Shown here piece by piece: positions 57,017 through 64,000 of a stretch of DNA of 64,000 nucleotides. Origin of the DNA: CAZXSK01 sp964642855 (lineage in GTDB: Bacteria; Planctomycetota; Phycisphaerae; SM23-33); the NCBI GenBank assembly GCA_964642855.1, contig CAZXSK010000003.1:1-64000 (forward strand). The letters run 5' to 3'. A model generated the notes under the pieces. It searched no databases. It was not told the DNA's origin and was given only the letters and a program-made list of their open reading frames with translations. Positions within the stretch are counted from its first letter, which is position 1. Every line of letters begins with the position of its first letter. The position numbers were made by a program, and so were the translations under genes.

Positions 57017-59392
57017 GTGAGTCGTATCCAGCAGCAAACCGAGCAGGCAGAGACGGTCGACGTAGCTGACGTTGACCGGCTGGTCCAGAAGCTGGGTCGC
57101 GGCCCGGAGTCGACAATCCCGTTGCTCCAGGCGATCCAGGACCACTACCAGTACCTGCCCACCCCCGCCCTGGAGAGGCTCTGCGAAATCACGGACATCA
57201 CCCCCGCACAGGTGGCGGGAGTGTCGACGTTCTACACCCAGTTCCGCCATCGCCCGGCCGGTAAGCACCGCATCAAAGTCTGCATCGGCACCGCCTGCCA
57301 TGTCAAAGGCGCCGGTGCGATCTACGACGCCTTCCGCGACTATTTAAACATCGAGGGCGACGAGGATACCGATGCCGACGGACTGTTCACCGTCGAGAAA
57401 GTCGCCTGCCTCGGTTGTTGCATGCTCGCCGTGGCCGTGCAGATGGACGAGACCATCTATGGCCACGTGAAGACCTCCACCGTCGGACAGGTGATCCACG
57501 ATTACCTCGCCAGCCTCGACGAGGAAGATACCACCGCCCCGCCGGCAACGTTCGAAGGCGAGAAGGTGGGCATGATCCGCATCTCGATGGACACCTGCTG
57601 CATCGCCAGCGGGGCTGAGAAGGTCGCCCGGGCGATGAACGAAGCCGTCCGCAAGACTGGAGCGCGGGCGATGCTCAAGACCGTGGGCTGTTGGGGCAAG
57701 AGCTATCTGGAGCCGCTGGTGGAAGTCGTACCCGTCGACGGCGAGCGGGTTCTCTATCAGGGCGTAAGCCCGGAAGACGCCGAAGCGATTGTCCGGCGAC
57801 ACTTCAAGCCACGCGGGGTCATCCAGCGGGCGAAGATCTTCGCTGAGTCAGCCATCGAGAACCTGCTGACCGACCAGAGCTGGGGCATCTGCGACTGTCA
57901 CGCGATGATGCACTACGACCCGGCCGTTCGGGAATTCGACGACCAGCAGAAGCGCGTAGCCACCGAATACTGCGGCCAGGCCAAGCCGACCGATCTCGAC
58001 GAGTACCTCCAGCATGACGGCTTCGTGGCGATGAAGAAGGTACTCCACGAGCTTTCGCCAGAGGAGGTGATCGGCCTGGTATCGAACGCCGAAGTCCGAG
58101 GCCGGGGCGGAGGCGGCTATCCGACCGGCCTGAAGTGGCGGCAGGTTCGCCAGCAGCCCGGCGACGAGAAATACGTCGTCTGCAACGGCGACGAAGGCGA
58201 CCCGGGGGCGTTCATGGATCGGATGCTGCTGGAGTCCCAGCCGTTCCGGATCATCGAGGGCATCGTCATCGGCAGCTACGCTGTCGGAGCGAGCAAGGCG
58301 TACCTGTACGTGCGAGCCGAGTACCCCCTGGCCGTTTCGCGCATGCGCGAGGCCATCGACAAGGCCACCCGCGCAGGGCTGCTTGGAGACCGCATCGCCG
58401 GAAGCGATTTCTCGCTGCACCTGGACATCATGCAGGGAGCGGGCGCGTTCGTCTGCGGAGAGGAAACCGCGCTGCTTGCCTCGATGGAGGGCAAGCGCGG
58501 CATGCCTCGCCTCCGGCCTCCTTACCCCGCCGAGGCCGGCCTGTGGGACAAGCCCACCCTGGTCAACAACACGGAGACCTTCTCGCTGATCCCGTGGGTC
58601 ATCCGCAACGGACCCGAGAGGTTCGCCGCCATGGGCACCGAGAAAAGCAAGGGTACCAAGGTCTTCGCCCTGGCGGGCAAGGTCGCCCGGGGGGGGCTGG
58701 TGGAAGTGCCCATGGGCATGACGATCCGTGAGATCGTCGAGGACATCGGCGGGGGCATTCCCGAAGGCAGAGAGTTCAAAGCGGTTCAGATCGGCGGGCC
58801 CTCGGGAGGCTGCATTCCCGCCTCGCTCGCCGACACGCCGATCGACTACGAGGAACTGGTCTCCCTGGGTGCGATGATGGGCTCGGGCGGGCTGGTCGTG
58901 CTCGACGACACCGACTGCATGGTCGACATCGCCCGGTACTTCCTGGAATTCACCCAGGGCGAAAGCTGCGGCAAATGCACCTTCTGTCGCGTCGGCACGC
59001 GCCACATGCTGGAGATCCTCACGCGCCTTTGCGAAGGTGAAGGCACCGCCAGGGACATCGAACGCCTGGAAGAACTCTGCCTGATGATCCCCCGCGGAAG
59101 CCTCTGCGGGCTGGGCAAGACGGCGCCCAATCCCGTCACCTCCACGCTGGAGTACTTCCGCCAGGAGTACGAAGCGCATGTGGAGGGCAAGTGCCCGGCC
59201 GGCAAGTGTCCCGAGCTGATCCGTTACTGGATCACCGAAGACTGCATCGGCTGCACGCGGTGCGCCCAGATCTGTCCGGCCGACGCCATCGAGATGAGAC
59301 CGTACGAGCAACACGAGATCGACCCCGAGCTGTGCGTTCGTTGCGGCGCGTGCAAAGTTGCCTGCCCCGTCGACGCGATCCGGGTGGAGTAA
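57017..59392 (+). CDS. NuoE-NuoF fusion flavoprotein (HydC-HydB-like, with ferredoxin domain)
   Basis: This is an NAD(P)H-linked electron-transfer subunit of 791 residues. Residues 1-170 are NuoE-like, with CIGTACHVKGA and CLGCCMLAVAV for [2Fe-2S]. Residues 185-265 are the thioredoxin-like domain (DTCCIASGAEK), but its second motif is VGCWGKSYLEPL, with Ser where a Cys is expected. The NuoF core has RGRGGGGYPTGLKW, CNGDEGDPGAFMDRM and the site ESCGKCTFCRVG. The C-terminus has two [4Fe-4S] motifs (CIGCTRCAQICP, CVRCGACKVACP). This is the core of bifurcating Hyd/Nfn-type (Bfu) enzymes. It starts at GTG 57017; no hydrogenase subunit follows. Confidence 0.93.
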   Translation: MSRIQQQTEQAETVDVADVDRLVQKLGRGPESTIPLLQAIQDHYQYLPTPALERLCEITDITPAQVAGVSTFYTQFRHRPAGKHRIKVCIGTACHVKGAGAIYDAFRDYLNIEGDEDTDADGLFTVEKVACLGCCMLAVAVQMDETIYGHVKTSTVGQVIHDYLASLDEEDTTAPPATFEGEKVGMIRISMDTCCIASGAEKVARAMNEAVRKTGARAMLKTVGCWGKSYLEPLVEVVPVDGERVLYQGVSPEDAEAIVRRHFKPRGVIQRAKIFAESAIENLLTDQSWGICDCHAMMHYDPAVREFDDQQKRVATEYCGQAKPTDLDEYLQHDGFVAMKKVLHELSPEEVIGLVSNAEVRGRGGGGYPTGLKWRQVRQQPGDEKYVVCNGDEGDPGAFMDRMLLESQPFRIIEGIVIGSYAVGASKAYLYVRAEYPLAVSRMREAIDKATRAGLLGDRIAGSDFSLHLDIMQGAGAFVCGEETALLASMEGKRGMPRLRPPYPAEAGLWDKPTLVNNTETFSLIPWVIRNGPERFAAMGTEKSKGTKVFALAGKVARGGLVEVPMGMTIREIVEDIGGGIPEGREFKAVQIGGPSGGCIPASLADTPIDYEELVSLGAMMGSGGLVVLDDTDCMVDIARYFLEFTQGESCGKCTFCRVGTRHMLEILTRLCEGEGTARDIERLEELCLMIPRGSLCGLGKTAPNPVTSTLEYFRQEYEAHVEGKCPAGKCPELIRYWITEDCIGCTRCAQICPADAIEMRPYEQHEIDPELCVRCGACKVACPVDAIRVE

Positions 59393-59400
59393 GCCCTCTC

Positions 59401-60984
59401 ATGCCGCGAATCACCATCGACGACAAACCCGTGGACGTCCCGGAAGGCTCGACGATTCTCGACGCCGCCCGAGAGCTGGGCATCGAGATTCCCACGCTGT
59501 GCTTCCTGCCCGGCCGAAAGGCCAGCACCTCCTGCATGGTCTGCCTGGTAAAAGACCGGGCGACGAGCAAGCTCATGCCTTCCTGCGGCACACCGGTGAG
59601 AGACGGCATGGCGATCGACAGCGAGACAGACGAAGTCCGCGCCGCCAGACACGAAGCGCTGGAATTGCTGCTCAGTGACCACCTCGGCGACTGCGACGCC
59701 CCCTGCCAGCGGATCTGCCCGGCCGGAATGAACATCCCCCTGATGCTCCGCCAGATCGCGATGGGCGATCTGCAGGCTGCCGCCCGGACCGTCAAGGCGG
59801 ACATCCCGCTGGCGTCGGTGCTGGGACGGATCTGCCCCGAGCTCTGTGAGCGGGGCTGTCGTCGCAAGGACATCGATCAGCCTGTTTCGATCTGCCTGCT
59901 TAAAGGTCACGTCGGCGACGCCGACCTTGCCACCGGCCAGCCGATTGCCCCCACCCCTGATGAGCCATCCGGCAAGCGGGTGGCCATCGTGGGCGCCGGA
60001 CCGGCCGGCTTGACTGCAGCGTTCTATCTGCTGGACGCCGGACATGCGGTGGAGATCTTCGACGATCGCGACCAGCCCGGCGGAATGGTGCGATACGGCG
60101 TGGGCGAGGCGGACCTGGACCGTTCGATTCTCGATGCTGAAATCGAGCCGATCCGCCAGGCGGGGGCGGTCTTTCACGCCGGCATCCGTATCGGTGTCGA
60201 TCGCGACCTGGTCTCCCTGCGGGACGAGTTCGACGCGGTGCTCCTGGCCGTGGGCATCCCCGATCCAGACGAGCCCCAGGAGTTGGGCGTGCCCACCGGG
60301 CCGCGAGGCCTGGAGGTGAACCACGATACGTTCGAGACCCCCATGGACGGCGTGTTCGCAGCCGGTGGGGCGATTCGACCGATCCACAAGCAGGCCGTCC
60401 GGGCCGTGGGAGACGGACACGCGGCAGCAAGGATCATCGATGGCTACCTGCGTTCGGGTCAGGCCAGCCCCCCGGACAAGGAGTTCTACGTGCACATCGG
60501 AAAGCTGCGCGAGGGCGAAGGGCAGCTATTCCTCGCCGAGGCGTCGGACCGGCCTCGTCAGGAGCCTGCCGATCGAATGCTCACTGCCGAACAGGCCGCG
60601 GAGGAAGCCCGGCGTTGCCTCCACTGCGACTGCCGCGCCAGCGAGTCGTGCAGACTGAGGAGATATGCCCGGGAGTACGAGGTGAAGCTGCGCCCCTGGC
60701 CGACGGAGCGACGGACGTTCTCCCAGGACCGTAGCCACGAGCAGATCGTCTACGAGGCGGGCAAGTGTATCGACTGCGGAATCTGCGTGCAGATAGCACG
60801 GGAGGAAGGCGAGCAGCTGGGGCTTTCGTTCATCGGGCGAGGCTTCGATGTCCGCGTCGGCGTGCCGATGGGCGGCACGCTGGGCGATGCCATTCCACGA
60901 AGCGCCCGCAGGATTGCTGAGCATTGCCCCACCGGTGCCTTCTCGCTGTGGGAAGGCGACGACCCGTCCGGCGGAGAGGATTGA
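59401..60984 (+). CDS. [2Fe-2S]/GltD-like FAD oxidoreductase subunit without an NAD(P) domain
   Basis: The protein has 527 residues. Residues 1-80 are a plant-type [2Fe-2S] domain with Cys34/45/48/62. A GltD-type Fe-S helical domain follows (GDCDAPCQRICPAGMNIPL, GRICPELCERGC). The FAD domain has VAIVGAGPAGLTAAFYL and EIFDDRDQPGGMVRYGV. The chain then runs from AVLLAVGIPDPDEPQELG to DGVFAAGGA with no second Rossmann loop, so the NADPH domain of GltD is absent. The C-terminus has CLHCDCRASESC and a NuoG-like KCIDCGICVQIAREEGEQLG. It likely takes electrons from the NuoE-NuoF fusion encoded 8 bases upstream. Confidence 0.88.
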   Translation: MPRITIDDKPVDVPEGSTILDAARELGIEIPTLCFLPGRKASTSCMVCLVKDRATSKLMPSCGTPVRDGMAIDSETDEVRAARHEALELLLSDHLGDCDAPCQRICPAGMNIPLMLRQIAMGDLQAAARTVKADIPLASVLGRICPELCERGCRRKDIDQPVSICLLKGHVGDADLATGQPIAPTPDEPSGKRVAIVGAGPAGLTAAFYLLDAGHAVEIFDDRDQPGGMVRYGVGEADLDRSILDAEIEPIRQAGAVFHAGIRIGVDRDLVSLRDEFDAVLLAVGIPDPDEPQELGVPTGPRGLEVNHDTFETPMDGVFAAGGAIRPIHKQAVRAVGDGHAAARIIDGYLRSGQASPPDKEFYVHIGKLREGEGQLFLAEASDRPRQEPADRMLTAEQAAEEARRCLHCDCRASESCRLRRYAREYEVKLRPWPTERRTFSQDRSHEQIVYEAGKCIDCGICVQIAREEGEQLGLSFIGRGFDVRVGVPMGGTLGDAIPRSARRIAEHCPTGAFSLWEGDDPSGGED

Positions 60985-60987
60985 CCG

Positions 60988-61563
60988 CTAGACGCCCGCG
61001 AGCACGCCGAAATGCTGGATCAGCGAGTCACGGATCTGCTCGGGGGGCATGACGAAATCCACCTTGCCGGTATCGACTGCGGCCTTGGGCATGCCGTAGA
61101 TCACGCTGCTGGCGGAGTCCTGGGCGTAGGTGGTGGCTCCAAGGTCCTTCATATGCGCTAAACCGTCCGCGCCGTCGCAACCCATGCCGGTGAAGATCAC
61201 CGATACGAGTTTGGCATCGCGCCTTGTGACAGACTTCATGGTCACGTCGACAGCCGGCTTGACGAAATTGACCTTCTCGCCATCTACGAGCGAGACGCTC
61301 ATGCCATTGATGATCTTGGTATGCACTTCGCTGGGAGCGACCGTCACGGTACCGGGTTTGAGACGGCCGCCGTCTCGGGCAAGATGAACGTCCATCGGCG
61401 TCAGCTCCGAGAGCGTCCGAACAACCGAGTCGTTGACAAACTTCGGCATGTGCTGGACCAGCACAACAGCCGCATCGATGACAGGCAGGTTCATGAAGAA
61501 CCGCCGAAGTATTTTCGGGCCACCCGTCGAGGCTCCCAATATGACGAGGTTGGGGCGGCTCAT
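60988..61563 (-). CDS. cheB: Stand-alone CheB-type protein-glutamate methylesterase
   Basis: This is a 191-residue CheB catalytic domain without the N-terminal receiver. The Ser-His-Asp triad is visible as GASTGGPKI, VQHMPKF and FTGMGCDGADGL. CheB removes methyl groups from chemoreceptor glutamates or deamidates glutamines. Lacking a receiver, it is not controlled by CheA phosphorylation in cis. It ends 3 bases from the convergent electron-transfer operon and is followed upstream by a response regulator and a hybrid kinase, which may control it in trans. GGAGGGATC precedes the ATG. Confidence 0.9.
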   Translation of the reverse strand: MSRPNLVILGASTGGPKILRRFFMNLPVIDAAVVLVQHMPKFVNDSVVRTLSELTPMDVHLARDGGRLKPGTVTVAPSEVHTKIINGMSVSLVDGEKVNFVKPAVDVTMKSVTRRDAKLVSVIFTGMGCDGADGLAHMKDLGATTYAQDSASSVIYGMPKAAVDTGKVDFVMPPEQIRDSLIQHFGVLAGV

Positions 61564-61618
61564 GATCCCTCCGCAGGTCTGGGGTTTACAATCCCTGAAG
61601 ATTCCGCCAGCCGGTCCG

Positions 61619-61990
61619 TTACGCGTAGGCCAGGCATTCCTCGACCACAGCCAGCAGCGTCTCTGCGTCGAAGGGCTTGGTCACGTAATCGAGCACGCAT
61701 TCCTTCAGGCTTTCCATCTTGGGTCCCGGAGCGGCGACGGCTGTCAGCATGCAAATGATGTTCCCTTCCAGCAACTGCTTATCCGTGATCTGCTGGATGG
61801 TATCCCAGCCGTCCAGGCCGGGCATCATCACATCCATCAGGATCAGCCCGCGGTACCCGCTCTGGAGCACCTCCAGGCACTCCTGGCCGGAATTGGCCGT
61901 CAGGACCTCGAATCCACTTTCCCCAAGGATGGCATCCACGGTGAAGAGGATGCCCGGATCGTCGTCCACAATCAGTACTTTCCTGCTCAT
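61619..61990 (-). CDS. Single-domain response regulator
   Basis: This is a 123-residue CheY-like receiver domain. KVLIVDDDPGILF holds the acidic pair, ILMDVMMPGLDGWD the phosphorylated Asp (about residue 52), CMLTAVAAPG the Thr and YVTKPFDAETLL the Lys. There is no output domain. It lies between the CheB gene and a hybrid kinase gene on the same strand. It may relay phosphate from that kinase. The start at 61990 has a GGGGGTTGTA leader. Confidence 0.9.
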   Translation of the reverse strand: MSRKVLIVDDDPGILFTVDAILGESGFEVLTANSGQECLEVLQSGYRGLILMDVMMPGLDGWDTIQQITDKQLLEGNIICMLTAVAAPGPKMESLKECVLDYVTKPFDAETLLAVVEECLAYA

Positions 61991-62104
61991 TACAACCCCC
62001 CATGGGCATGGCAACCCATGTCAGTCACTCGTCGCGCGGACCCGTCTGGCCCTGCACGTGAACCCCCGAAACAGTTTCTTCTTCGACCTATTCCCAGGCC
62101 GGCT

Positions 62105-64000
62105 TCAATTAACTGTGACCTCCGCCTCAGCGGATTTCAGCGTGAAGAAGAACGTCGAGCCCTCGCCGGACCCGTCGCTCTCCGCCCAGATGATTCCGCC
62201 GTGGCGTTCCACGATCCTTCGGCAGATCGACAACCCCAGGCCGGTCGAGCCATGGTCCGTCCGCGATTCGTCGACCTTGAAGAACTCCTCGAAGACCTGC
62301 TGGCACTGCTCGGGCGACATACCCGCCCCGGTATCTGTCACTCCCACGATGACATCGTCACCGCTTGCGTTGGCCTCGATGGTGATCGTCCCGCCGGGAT
62401 CCATGTACTTCAGGGCGTTGCTCAGGAGATTCTCCATCAACTCCCGCAGGTAGATCCGGTCGGCCTGCACAACGACCGGCGCGACGATCCGGTTGTCCAC
62501 GTGTACGTCCCGCTCCTGCATGGACAGCTCCATAGCCGCCAGCACGTTGCGGAATTCCACCATCAGGTCCATCGGCTCGCACTGGAACTCCAGGCTCGGT
62601 GCGCTGAGTCTCGCCAGGCGAAGCGTACGATCGACCAGGTGCCGCATGTAGTCGACACTACCGGTGAGGATTTCCAGCGCCCGGTTGAGCTTCGGTTCGT
62701 CGGGCAGGCTTCGACGCAACATGGGTACCAGCGCGACCAGGGGCGTCAGCGGGGTCTTCAGATCGTGGGCCATCTGGTTGATGAACGAATCCTTCTGCTC
62801 CAGAAGCCTGTGGACCTGGCTGGTCCGCTCCTCGACAATCGCTTCCAGGTTCGCGTTGAGGGCACTGACCTCCGCCTGCGTCTCAGTCAATTGATCATTG
62901 GCCTTGCGAAGGCTTTCGGCGCTGGCGCGGATCTGGTTCTCCGCATCCTTGCGCTGGGTGATGTCCTGGATGCATACCAGCGCCATCCGCTGGTCTGCCA
63001 GGGTCACCGGCGTGCTGTGCACCAACACACAACGCGTGCAGTCCCCCTCCTCCGTCGAGTGGGTCTGGATCTCGGCCTCCAGGCCGTGCATCCTCGCGCC
63101 TTCCTCCAACGTCTGCCGGACCGCTCCGCGAAGCTCACAATCGGCGCAGTGAGCCGTCTTTCCGCAACCGTCCTCGTCCTCATCAAGAGCATGGATACAT
63201 CTGAGCACCTCGCCCGGCCTGACGAGTCGTCCCTCGTAATCGAAGCTCTCGGCGATCTTGCCGTTGGACTTGTGAACCCGGCAGTTCTCGTCGACCAACA
63301 GAATCGGCATGGGAACGCTGTCAAACAGGGCTTCGAGCTCCGCCTGGCGCTCGCGCAGCGCCTGCTCGATCTGGTGGTGGCGCGTCACGTCGCGGTGACA
63401 CTCCACGACCATCCGAATCTCGCCGTCTTCGCCGGTGACGGGAGAGGCGAGAATATCCACGATCTTCACCTTTCCGTCCGGGCCTCGGTGGCGGTGCGTA
63501 GCCGAGAACGGCTTGCCCGAGCGCTTGACCTTCTCCAGCGGACAGGGATGGTCGACGCTGTCGCAGACCTCGTCAGGGCTTGCGTGATATACGTCACTGC
63601 AGGTCATCCCGTCAGCCACCGGATCCCTACCCCCCAGATGCTCGCGGACAACGCGGTTGGCTGCGAGAATCTTCCCCTCCGGGTCGATCGTCAGTATCGG
63701 CTCGGAGATTCCGTCGATGATGCTCTGGAGCTGATCGTGGGACCTCTGAAGCTCCCGCGCATGTTCCTGCTGATGCCGGGTACGCAGCTTGGATTCCTCG
63801 CGAATCTGGTGCTGAAGCTCCACGATTCGCCGACCTGCGCGAAGGCGGACCTTCAGGTCCGCCATGTCGAACGGCTTGGTGATGTAGTCATCCGCCCCGG
63901 CTTCCATCGCCTCCAGGACGTCTTCCTTCCGCCCGCGGGCTGTCAGGAAGATCACGTAGACGTACTGCCCCTCCTTGCGGGATCGCAATCGTCTGCAGAC
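62105..64000 (-). CDS. Hybrid sensor histidine kinase with N-terminal receiver (5' end outside window)
   Basis: At least 632 residues are visible and the frame stays open at the right edge. The N-terminus shows the end of a receiver (VIFLTARGRKEDVLEAMEAG, YITKPFDMADLKVRLRAG), so its Asp lies outside. Two PAS domains follow (IIDGISEPILTIDPEGKI; LFDSVPMPILLVDENCRV). Each carries a Cys-rich insert (CDSVDHPCPLEKVKRSGK and GCGKTAHCADCELR). A HisKA box (INQMAHDLKTPLTPLVAL) and the ATPase domain (LMENLLSNALKYMDPGG, TGAGMSPEQ, TGLGLSICRRIV) complete it. No membrane helix is visible. The Cys inserts suggest redox or metal sensing. Confidence 0.93.
   Translation of the reverse strand, partial: VCRRLRSRKEGQYVYVIFLTARGRKEDVLEAMEAGADDYITKPFDMADLKVRLRAGRRIVELQHQIREESKLRTRHQQEHARELQRSHDQLQSIIDGISEPILTIDPEGKILAANRVVREHLGGRDPVADGMTCSDVYHASPDEVCDSVDHPCPLEKVKRSGKPFSATHRHRGPDGKVKIVDILASPVTGEDGEIRMVVECHRDVTRHHQIEQALRERQAELEALFDSVPMPILLVDENCRVHKSNGKIAESFDYEGRLVRPGEVLRCIHALDEDEDGCGKTAHCADCELRGAVRQTLEEGARMHGLEAEIQTHSTEEGDCTRCVLVHSTPVTLADQRMALVCIQDITQRKDAENQIRASAESLRKANDQLTETQAEVSALNANLEAIVEERTSQVHRLLEQKDSFINQMAHDLKTPLTPLVALVPMLRRSLPDEPKLNRALEILTGSVDYMRHLVDRTLRLARLSAPSLEFQCEPMDLMVEFRNVLAAMELSMQERDVHVDNRIVAPVVVQADRIYLRELMENLLSNALKYMDPGGTITIEANASGDDVIVGVTDTGAGMSPEQCQQVFEEFFKVDESRTDHGSTGLGLSICRRIVERHGGIIWAESDGSGEGSTFFFTLKSAEAEVTVN

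Noticed and set aside
55085..57301. Minus-strand open frame of about 738 codons
   Set aside because: It is antisense to the membrane propeller and NuoE-NuoF genes, which carry unmistakable motifs.
57017..60984. Second hydrogenase operon
   Set aside because: The NuoE-NuoF fusion resembles HydC-HydB, but the following protein has no H-cluster motif and no NiFe ligands.
1..64000. tRNA, rRNA, insertion sequences, prophage or integrase genes
   Set aside because: None seen: no transposase, integrase or phage motifs among the genes and no recognisable tRNA or rRNA segments.

Overview
The window is GC-rich, densely coded bacterial DNA. The gene content points to a Planctomycetota lineage, most likely Phycisphaerae-like. 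Evidence for this is the DUF3467/HlyD/M50/SecA-like gene set, large PQQ-type beta-propeller proteins mixed with FtsX-type ABC genes, RNase Y, membrane SpoIIE phosphatases and many Tat-exported Fe-S proteins. The phylum is inferred from gene content only, since there is no rRNA here. A 100-N gap flanked by an exact 55-bp duplication (20703-20912) shows that the sequence is a scaffolded short-read assembly, probably metagenomic.

Layout. 1-8254: a partial trpB, a HEAT-repeat protein, small lipoproteins, a DUF445 membrane protein and a two-domain PPK2. 8385-12593: an arsenic-type operon (arsR, ArsP-like permease, trmO, DGC zinc protein, mini-thioredoxin, aquaporin, arsC). 12684-15791: Tat-exported superoxide dismutase, cupin, pteridine-reductase-like SDR, folB and an omega-amidase-like nitrilase. 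15809-18069 (minus): a persulfide-type module (two-Cys ArsR, small Cys membrane protein, CoA-disulfide reductase-rhodanese). 18160-23894 (minus): SpoIIE phosphatase, GH42 beta-galactosidase split only by the assembly gap, and an MscS channel. 23895-24660 has no gene but many hairpins, followed by rny. 26305-30216 (minus): hydC-hydB-hydA, a trimeric [FeFe]-hydrogenase whose HydB lacks the C-terminal ferredoxin domain.

Two divergent clusters share the region 37941-38216. Leftward (30518-37940) is an envelope system: HlyD adaptor, DUF3467, a GAF-TM-HlyD fusion, a PqqD-like/M50/HlyD protein and a SecA-like ATPase that stops before the helical wing. Rightward (38217-43153) is a ferredoxin, a radical SAM enzyme, a DUF116-polyprenyl synthase fusion and a prenyltransferase/cyclase-like toroid protein, suggesting an unknown isoprenoid pathway.

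43261-60984 is a long same-strand block with many 4-bp ATGA/TTGA overlaps. It begins with a BamB-like propeller, a glycosyltransferase and a LolD/FtsX transporter. It continues with a second propeller and an electron-transfer set: NHL protein, Tat-exported Cys miniprotein, Tat-exported ferredoxin, NapH-like membrane polyferredoxin, membrane propeller, NuoE-NuoF fusion and a [2Fe-2S]/GltD-like FAD subunit. I read this last part as a candidate NADH-linked machine that moves electrons through the membrane to exported Fe-S and propeller proteins. The window ends with a stand-alone CheB esterase, a response regulator and a hybrid sensor kinase that runs off the right edge.
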